Shown here: positions 57,299 to 64,000 of the stretch, piece by piece
Numbering within the stretch: position 1 is the stretch's first letter
Layout of the letters: every line of letters starts with the position of its first letter
From: Adiantum capillus-veneris
Taxonomy: Eukaryota; Streptophyta; Polypodiopsida; Polypodiales; Pteridaceae
DNA: 64,000 nt
Direction of reading: 5' to 3'
Assembly: GCA_014529385.2 (NCBI GenBank)
Contig: CM043958.1
Span: 157,332,793 to 157,396,792, forward strand
Made by a program: the position numbers and the translations under genes
Notes under the pieces: generated by a model
Seen by the model: only the letters and a program-made list of their open reading frames with translations
Databases searched by the model: none
What the model was told of the DNA's origin: nothing

Positions 57299-57640
57299 GC
57301 AAATGTACAAAATGTTAAAAATGAACAAAATTTTTATCTTATAAGACTCTCTTTTTCTTTATTTGTGCACAAAAATGAAGTAGTATGCATGCTTAGATCA
57401 AGTTTGCGGAGACGACGTCTCCCAAGCACCAAGTAGAGCTTGTCACTCTACTATGGAAGATTGATAGGACTAATGTGCAGACATGCTTGCGGCACCCTCA
57501 GGCTCTCAAGCGCCAAATGGACTAGTCATCCATTGTGGAATGATGTCGTAGGGTAACATAGGGATCCTCTACCCGCTAAGAAAAGGACTCATGAACATGC
57601 TTTATCTTCTCTACACCATAGTCGAGGATGAATATGATTT

Positions 57641-57654
57641 CAAGAGAGAGGTAA
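57641..57654 (+). promoter_or_regulatory. Polypurine tract of element D
   Basis: caagagagaggtaa ends directly before the 3' LTR. Confidence 0.75.
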
Positions 57655-59259
57655 TGTCATAATAATCAATATCTAATTCTCCTAAATGATTTTCTCATAT
57701 TAAACTGATCATTTAATGTGGGGAAGGCCAGGGGAGAAAAAGCTAGAATATTGGTTAAGCTAGCAGACCGGCCACAGTAGGGATCCAAAGGAGGGAAAAT
57801 AGGGATCCATAGGGGGGGCCATCTGCAAAAGAGCCATGTGCAACAATGGGCTAAAAAGACCCTAAGGTTCAGCCCATTAAGACTTCCAAAATGCTAAGGT
57901 TCCAAAATTCAAAGGTTGTGTCCAAAGGTCAACCCTAGGGAAAATTGGATGCTTTGTGTGTGCCCTAAAAGTCTTTGCACATCCCTACATGGGAGGGGGC
58001 GAGCCCTAAAGGTAGGGGATGAGAGAGAAAGCCACAAACACACACACACACACACACACAGGATCCCTTTACACAAAGGGAATGAGGGACACATGTCAGC
58101 TCCCTAGGCCAGCAGATGCCCACAAGGTGTGCCCAATTTCTATTGGATGACCCTTGAAGTGGACCAATGAGAATTAAGCTAGAGTAAATATAGTTTAATT
58201 AATTTAAAAACATTTAATAAAAGAAACCAATGAGAATTAAGTCTCCTAGAAGACTATTGGGCAGTCTGCCAAGGGGTCCAATGAGCATTCAGGAGCCCCA
58301 TGGCTTGCCTGATTCCTATTGGCCACGAGGCAAAGGGGTCCAATGAGAGTTTAGTTTAATTATTTAATTACCTAAAGCTCTCACAAAAGGGGAAAGGGGG
58401 ACACATGTCAGAAGGCTATCACTTATGCTGCTTAATTGTAATTGGCTTGACTTGGGGAGGGCCAATGAGGCTTCAGCAAGAGCAATTAGCAAGAGGGCTC
58501 GCCCAAGAGAGAGAGGGGGCTGATTTTTGCAAGGCATTATCACACACACACACTCACACAAGCTCATGTGTGAAGAAAGAGAAGACTATCTCTTCCCAAG
58601 CCTTTAATGGAGAACTCATCACCTACTCCAAGCTTGTGAGATAGAAGCCTACATCAACACTCTCTTGGCATGTGGATGCAAATCCAACCAAGAGCCAAGC
58701 TTCAATGCATGCTCATCTCCTCTACCAATCTAATTACTAAGCTAAGCTTTGCTACATATGAGTGATTATGTGAGGAGATGTACATCTTTCTCGTAAGATA
58801 CTCCTTCTTCCTCTCAATCTACTTTCATACCCTGCTAGGTCTCACCATCTTCGAAGGTGTGTGAGGTCTTGGGTCTGAGAACGGGGATAATTCAAGTTGT
58901 GTTTGTTAAGTGTTTTGCTTAGTGCATGAAGTTTCCATCTTCATTGCACTAGCTAGTCTTGAAGGAACACAAAGAATTGTATTGTACAATGTCTCTCTTG
59001 ATGGGAGAAACCATAATACAAAGCCTTTTGGAGGGGGGACCGGCTCCATGAAAATTCGGTCCTCAATTGTTGTCAATAGCTTAATTTCTCTCTCTTTTGA
59101 AAGTATTGTCGATGCTATCTTACTAGGTGTTATGCTTTTTTTTGCTCTCTCCACCCAAGCACTCTTGTAATTCTCATTAGGAATCTATTCTAATGAAATG
59201 CCCACTATGTTCATGCTAATTTTTGCTACACATAAGTTATTAGGCCATTAAATGTTACA
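57655..59259 (+). repeat. 3' LTR of element D
   Basis: 1605 bp, followed by the target duplication agctc. Confidence 0.96.
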
Positions 59260-59264
59260 AGCTC

Positions 59265-60258
59265 TACGCATTGACGTAAACACATCACAGTATTTTGTAG
59301 CTTTTGGCGTCGCCGACCCGCGGCCAAATTTTGTCATAAGTAGGAATTTACACTTCAAAATAAAAAACTACACGTAGACAGAGTATTGGGACATCATTTC
59401 TAAGCATTTATGTGCATTCTCGGTCAAAAACGACTAGGTAAAAAATCCACTGCTGTTAATAATCGCGATTTTGGCACTCGACCTAAAGTGGCGTTTGAGA
59501 CCATAAGCATGTGTACTTAGGTCTTATAAACTTGTCCTAAAGTTTCATTATGTTTGGATGTCATTTGATGTTGTAATGGATGTGATTTGTTTGCCAATGA
59601 GCAATTGGCTTTTAGTGATTTCAGTCACTTGAGTGTAGCTTAAATTAGATGTGAGTTGAAATCAGAGTTTGCAGACACAAAATCAAATTCTTGAAATTAG
59701 AATCTGTAGACATGAAATAGTTGATAAACTTGAACAAATTTTGTCCAAACTTGTTGAAACTTGTCCAAGGACCTTAACAGGTTGTATACTTGGCAAACCA
59801 AGCTAAAAATTGCAAAAAAATGGCAAAAGTAAATAGTCGTGATTATTTACTACTGCTACAGAGGGACACCAGTTTTGATTTTTGAACTTGTACAGTGTTA
59901 GACCAACATAATACAAAGCCACTGGGCAATTTTGTGTTCAATCGGATCCAAATTGGTACATGTTCACTCAGTTTCCAAGTTGCAGATTAATCCTTCAATT
60001 TTTTGCCAAAGTCGATCTGAAAGTTAATTGCTGACTCCCATAGCTCGATTTGAAGTGATATACACAGACCAACCACAATAGTTAGCAAAAAATTATACAA
60101 TCTTTGTGAAAGAATAGCTAACTTGATCAAATTTGTACAGGAATCAGGTTGCATACGAGGAATTGGTAGCTTAATAGAAAGTCGCAATCAAATCAAGTGG
60201 AAATTGACAACAAGTCAATCCAAAGGTAAGTACTCTATCCAGTGCTTCGCAAGTCTTT
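59265..60258 (+). other. 5' leader of an older gypsy element
   Basis: Non-coding and AT-rich, located between element D and the gag frame at 60259. TTGGCGTCGCCGACCCGCGG at about 59306 resembles the TGGCGCCGTTGCC-type primer binding sites (tRNA-Asp) of some plant gypsy lineages. I cannot find the matching LTR border, so this is tentative. Confidence 0.4.
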
Positions 60259-62130
60259 ATGAACCTTAAATTTGGTCGTGTACTAGGAAATCAGGGCATA
60301 TTTGGAGAAACCTCCAGTAGAGTATCCACTGAAGAAAGCGTGAATCAAGGCAATTCCTTGCACACTATCCTTGAAGAAGTCTCAGACACTTTTTCAAATT
60401 CAATATGTGAAATGTCTTCCTATTCGACTCACTCAGAGACCAAAACAACAATGCGCTATAAGCATATACTCTCATTTTATAAGGCTAATTTCCATGGAGC
60501 TCCGGTTTACCTTGATCCTAATGAAGAGTATGCCATTTGCATTGATGACCATGGTATTGAGTTTGAAGAAGAGATCAGGGCAAACAAACAAGGAAAAATG
60601 TACATGGATCGCAACGGAACTCAGTATTTACAAGTCGAAAACCCTGACGTGATAAACAAAAGGGGGCTAGAAGTAAACACTATAGATATGGCTGCAAAAG
60701 AAGAACCACCAACTTTAGAATTTGAGGGATACAATCAAGTTGATTTGAAGCCCTTGAAACGGCTTACTACTGATAATCCTAGGATCAAAGTCTATTGTTG
60801 GGAGGATAGAAACGTAAAAGATCTTCTATGGACTTCTCATGCCAACTCGGGACAACTGACGACCATGAAGATCATCTATATCTTCAAGATCAAAGATAAG
60901 GGATCAGCAGACCTACCAACCTTCCTGTTTAGGGATTGTTATAACAACAACTTTGTTATGATGACTCCTGAGGAGGTAGAACAAACCAAATACCAAGGGG
61001 ATTCCATAAGGGATTGGATATTGGGAGAAGGACCAGAAACAATTCCAAGAGATGAACACCATGAGAGATCATATGAGAGTAATGTTATGAAACCAGAAAA
61101 CACCGCATCACAAAGAAAACCAGGTGACAGTTAAGGCCCAGGGATACATGAGTCACTATTTCCAACACACTAGTTTGAAGGACTCACAAAAGGACCAACT
61201 GCCAGGAGACCAGGAGTTGAACCAAATAGACATGTCAGACCAGCTAATTTTCAAAACTGGGTCAAAAAATACAGTGGATCAGGGGATCCATATGACCACT
61301 TAGCAAGCTTTAAGCATGTGTTAAGAGCAGAACGTATATTCAATTTCCATACTCAATTCAAGGGGTTTGAAATGACATTAGAAGGAAAAGCATTGACATG
61401 GTTCTAAACATTCCACCAAGGTCAATCATGGACTTAAACACATTAGCTCAAGGCTTGTTCCAAAACGGGGATCAAACATAATACGGTAGCTCAAATCTAC
61501 AGCTTTAAACAGAAACCTGGTGAGTCTGTTAGGGATTGTGCAACTCGAATGAAACAATATATTGCTAGATGTCCTGAGCTAGAGATACCTGTAGAAGAAT
61601 GACCAATATCATTGTTTCTAGAGGGACTGCTAAACAAAGAACTTCATCCTGTATTGTGTAGCAAGAAGCATACAACCCTAGAAGCATGTGTGTCATATGC
61701 TATTGACTTAGGAGACAATTGTGATATTTTCAACAAAGAAGATGTCCCTAAGGATAATCAAAGTGAAAAAACAACATCCACTAAACCAGCACAAGTAGGA
61801 ACGGCTGCTGCAGCACCTCTTTCAGCCATAGAAGACATGCTCAAAAGTATGAACGACATGATGAATAACATGCAAAAAGCACCTATGAGGGGACCATGAC
61901 AAGGGATATCTCAACATGGACAACCAATTAGGCCACAAAAATGGTGTGTAATCGAGGGTAAATGGACCGACCATGAGACCGACGAGTGTTACTTCCAACC
62001 AAAGTATGATGAGAAGGTTCAGTACGTGCCCATGAAGCCATAAGGACAACCCATGTACATATATCAGCCTAACATGGCACCAGCTCAAAGACCACCGATG
62101 GGTATGGAAAGACCTCAACCCATGTTGGGT
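60259..62130 (+). pseudogene. Gag of an older Ty3/gypsy element, decayed
   Basis: The first frame, 60259-61134, gives 291 residues with no clear domain (acidic, e.g. YLDPNEEYAICIDDHGIEFE). After a TAA the same reading gives the Retrotrans_gag region at about 61230-61900: KYSGSGDPYDHLASFKHV, FEMTLEGKALTWF, KQKPGESVRDCATRMKQYI-like sequence in broken frame, then FLEGLLNKELHPVL and TLEACVSYAIDLGDN. KWTDHETDECYFQPKY at about 61963-62010 may be a zinc-knuckle relic. Several stops (61131, 61407, 61435, 61897) make it a pseudogene. It is cut at 62134 by copia LTR sequence. Confidence 0.75.
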
Positions 62131-62134
62131 CAAC

Positions 62135-62444
62135 TGTTGGAATTAGGGTTGCAGAGAAACGCACACAGCTTGGAGAAGACGAAGGAAGCTCAAGGCACAC
62201 AATAGAGAGTGTGTTACTTAGTGTGCAATGGAAAGATAGATAGCCTTAGAGTGATGGGCGTATATACAATGCACGGGGGAAAAAACCTCCTAAAGAGGGA
62301 AAAAATGCATTGTATATACGCCCATCACTCTAGGGCTATCTATCTTTCCATTGCACACTAAGTAACACACTCTCTATTGTGTGCCTTGAGCTTCCTTCAT
62401 CTTCTCCAAGTTGTGTGCGTTTCTCTGCAACCCTAATTCCAACA
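62135..62444. repeat. Palindrome made of two head-to-head copia LTRs
   Basis: The left arm 62135-62273 and right arm 62306-62444 are inverted copies (about 139 bp each, nearly perfect) of the element A LTR, separated by a 32-base spacer (acctcctaaagaggg...). The left arm starts tgttgg and the right arm ends ccaaca. The left LTR is cut before its U3 end. Transcribed in either direction it would fold into a long hairpin. Confidence 0.93.
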
Positions 62445-63118
62445 CTGTCGAAATACCACACATGTGAATCTGCAGCAGCTGACAAGCATGCATCATGGAC
62501 AACAGGATTGTAAGTGCACTCTGCGCTAAAAGCCCATTCTGCATCAACATCAACAACACAGTCTTTTTTCACAGAAGACTCAACAATGGCTGCATTTGTA
62601 GTGGAACCAGCATTTGTAGTGGAACCACCCTCTTTCTTCTTAGCCTCTTTGGCCTTCAACTTAGGACACGACTTGATCAAGTGATCATTGGCTTTACAAT
62701 AATGGCAACGCATCTTCTTTTTGCCCTTATCACCAGAATTTTCAGACGAATTGTTGCCAGCAGAAGCATTAGGAACATAATTTTTGCCACTCGCAGCAGA
62801 ACCATAAGAAGTGGCTGCATTGCTGTTACCACCCTTTCTTTGAGAAGCAATAAAAGCCTCTTCAACTGTCTAGTCCTGTTTTTTCTGGAAAGTGACTCTT
62901 GCAATAGCAATGTGCATAATGCATCAAACTTGACAACTTCTGGATTTCCTTGGGTCATAAGTCTCCAAGTACTAGCAAAAGTCTGGTAAGAATCTGGTAA
63001 GGCATCAAGAACAGTCTGCACAAGGGAACTGTCTGAAATAACTTCACCTGTAGAAATAAGTTACTCATTGATATCCTTGAAACTATCAAGGAAAGTGTCC
63101 ATATCATCTTCCTCATGC
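62445..63118 (-). pseudogene. Copia gag/protease fragment, scrambled copy (element A family)
   Basis: Minus strand. It contains the protease start (HVWYFDS), the zinc knuckle (CHYCKANDHLIKSC at about 62665-62710) and the gag C-terminus (QTVLDALPDSYQTFASTWRL). It breaks off after the DDMDTFL region at about 63100. It abuts the palindromic LTR on one side and plus-strand copia pieces on the other. At least two frameshifts are present. Confidence 0.82.
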
Positions 63119-63285
63119 AGTCCGAAGTCCAAAGTTTTTATGTGCTTCAAACAAGGAACCCAATTTTTCATGCTTGCACAAAGCACATTGAGGTGCATTA
63201 CCACTATGTCAGGGAGAGGCTCTCAGCAGGAGAGATCATCTTGGCTTATGTGCCAACAACGCCTCTTATCTAGTTCAAGGAGTTG
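63119..63285 (+). pseudogene. Chimeric copia scrap: integrase then RNase H pieces in plus orientation
   Basis: 63119-63160 matches the integrase word seen again at 63885-63910 (tccgaag...tttttatgtgcttcaaacaa). 63160-63270 matches RNase H sequence of element A (ttcatgcttgcacaaagcacattgaggtgca.., complement of about 3590-3660). Both lie opposite to the gag piece before them. Confidence 0.8.
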
Positions 63286-64000
63286 GAAAGATTGTGCTCA
63301 CTGCTGCTAATGGCAGTTCCTTCACACTTGTTGATGCACTTTATGTACCTGGGATCAAGAAGAATCTCTTGTCTGTATCCGCACTTGCTAGACTTGGACT
63401 TGTAGTCAAATTTGTGGATGACAGATGTACAGTTCATGATCTCAGTTTTGGTGATGAAATTGTTGCATCTGGGCTTTTGTGCCATGGGCTGTATAAGCTC
63501 ACTTTGTATGACAAGTGTGGACAAAATTTTGCAAATGCTGTTGTAGATTCAAGGGCTATTTCAAATGCAAAACTTTGGCATGCACGTTTTGGTCATCTGA
63601 ATTTTTCCAGTTTGCTGCATTTGTAAAAATCTGATATGGTTGCTTCTTTGCCACCTCTTGAAGCACCTATCAAACATGTTTGTGAAGGCTGTATTTTGGG
63701 TAAAATGCAACGTTCTAAGTTTCCAAAGGATGGTTCAATTAGGGACACATGCAGGTTGCAGCTTGTACATAGTGATGTTTGTGGGCCCATGCAAACTCCG
63801 TCCTTGGGCAATTACCTGTACTTCGTGACTTTCATTGATGATTACTCCAGGCATGCATGGGTATTTCCGCTTAAAGCGAAGTCCGAAGTTTTTATGTGCT
63901 TCAAACAATTTCTGGCTATGGCTGAAAATGTCTCGAAATGTACTATGGGCACCCTCCGTTCCGATCGAGGGGGGGAGTATATGTCTCATGAATTTAATGC
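63286..64000 (+). pseudogene. Copia protease end and integrase, plus strand, running off the window
   Basis: Frame 63294-63626: LTAANGSSFTLVDALYVPG, then LSVSALARLGLVVKF and LWHARFGHLNFSSLLHL (zinc-binding histidines). After a TAA at 63624 the same frame continues with CEGCILGK, LVHSDVCGPM, FIDDYSRHAW and SDRGGEYMSHEF to base 64000. Apart from that stop it is better preserved than the homologous part of element A and in opposite orientation. The 3' part lies outside the window. Confidence 0.87.

Larger units (their letters stand above)
53249..59259 (+). mobile_element. Young Ty3/gypsy chromovirus deletion derivative (element D)
   Basis: LTRs 53249-54855 (1607 bp) and 57655-59259 (1605 bp) are nearly identical; they differ mainly in CA-tract length and a few bases. 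Both begin TGTCATAATAATC and end ..AAATGTTACA. The perfect 5-bp duplication agctc is at 53244-53248 and 59260-59264. A tRNA-iMet primer binding site and a purine tract are in place. Only gag and integrase-chromodomain remain; protease, RT and RNase H are missing. It sits inside an older gypsy element. Confidence 0.96.

Overview
This is nuclear DNA of a land plant, made almost entirely of nested and broken mobile elements plus very long CA/GA microsatellites. The evidence for a plant is plant-type Ty1/copia and chromovirus Ty3/gypsy elements, three tRNA-iMet primer binding sites, an LRR receptor-kinase scrap and a short TTTAGGG run. The sequence does not fix the species; a seed-free lineage (fern, lycophyte, bryophyte) is a weak guess. 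I see no intact ordinary host gene.

Layout. 1-3148: AT-rich, microsatellites only. 3154-13865: a decayed minus-strand copia element (231-bp LTRs, 5-bp target duplication taccc). It is split by a 3.46-kb gag-only LTR element (5708-9169). It also carries a 0.65-kb internal duplication around a compound microsatellite and an LRR-kinase scrap. 15.9-18.86 kb: 3' half of another minus-strand copia. 19.3-20.2 kb: RING-finger pseudogene. About 20.47-30.04 kb: a block bounded by a diverged inverted repeat. It holds two unrecognised plus-strand genes facing two minus-strand pseudogenes: a long-tailed histone H3-like protein, and a transposase-like protein with D...CxxC...LH...E signatures. This is the most unusual part of the window. 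32.4-36.8 kb: a copia element with an open 1041-codon gag-pol frame but no RNase H.

38.3-52.0 kb: a tandem array of a roughly 4.26-kb unit encoding a degenerate reverse transcriptase with Penelope/non-LTR-like motifs. One unit junction is split by a 5.8-kb DNA transposon candidate (38782-44603). That element has terminal and subterminal inverted motifs and carries a protein-kinase pseudogene, an intact 266-codon unknown ORF and a lone BED zinc finger. A second unit is split by a 704-bp Mutator-like element with a perfect 9-bp target duplication. 53249-59259: a young chromovirus whose protease, RT and RNase H are deleted, leaving gag joined to integrase plus chromodomain; it sits inside an older gypsy element whose gag decays at 60.3-62.1 kb. 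62.1-64.0 kb: a scrambled copia copy headed by a palindromic pair of LTRs.

How the parts relate. The LTR elements are mostly unable to move alone but keep what trans-mobilisation needs (LTRs, PBS, gag). The 20-30 kb and 38.8-44.6 kb blocks each carry chromatin- or signalling-type cargo (H3-like, kinase) with transposase-related parts, so they are candidates for an under-described class of cargo-bearing plant DNA transposons.
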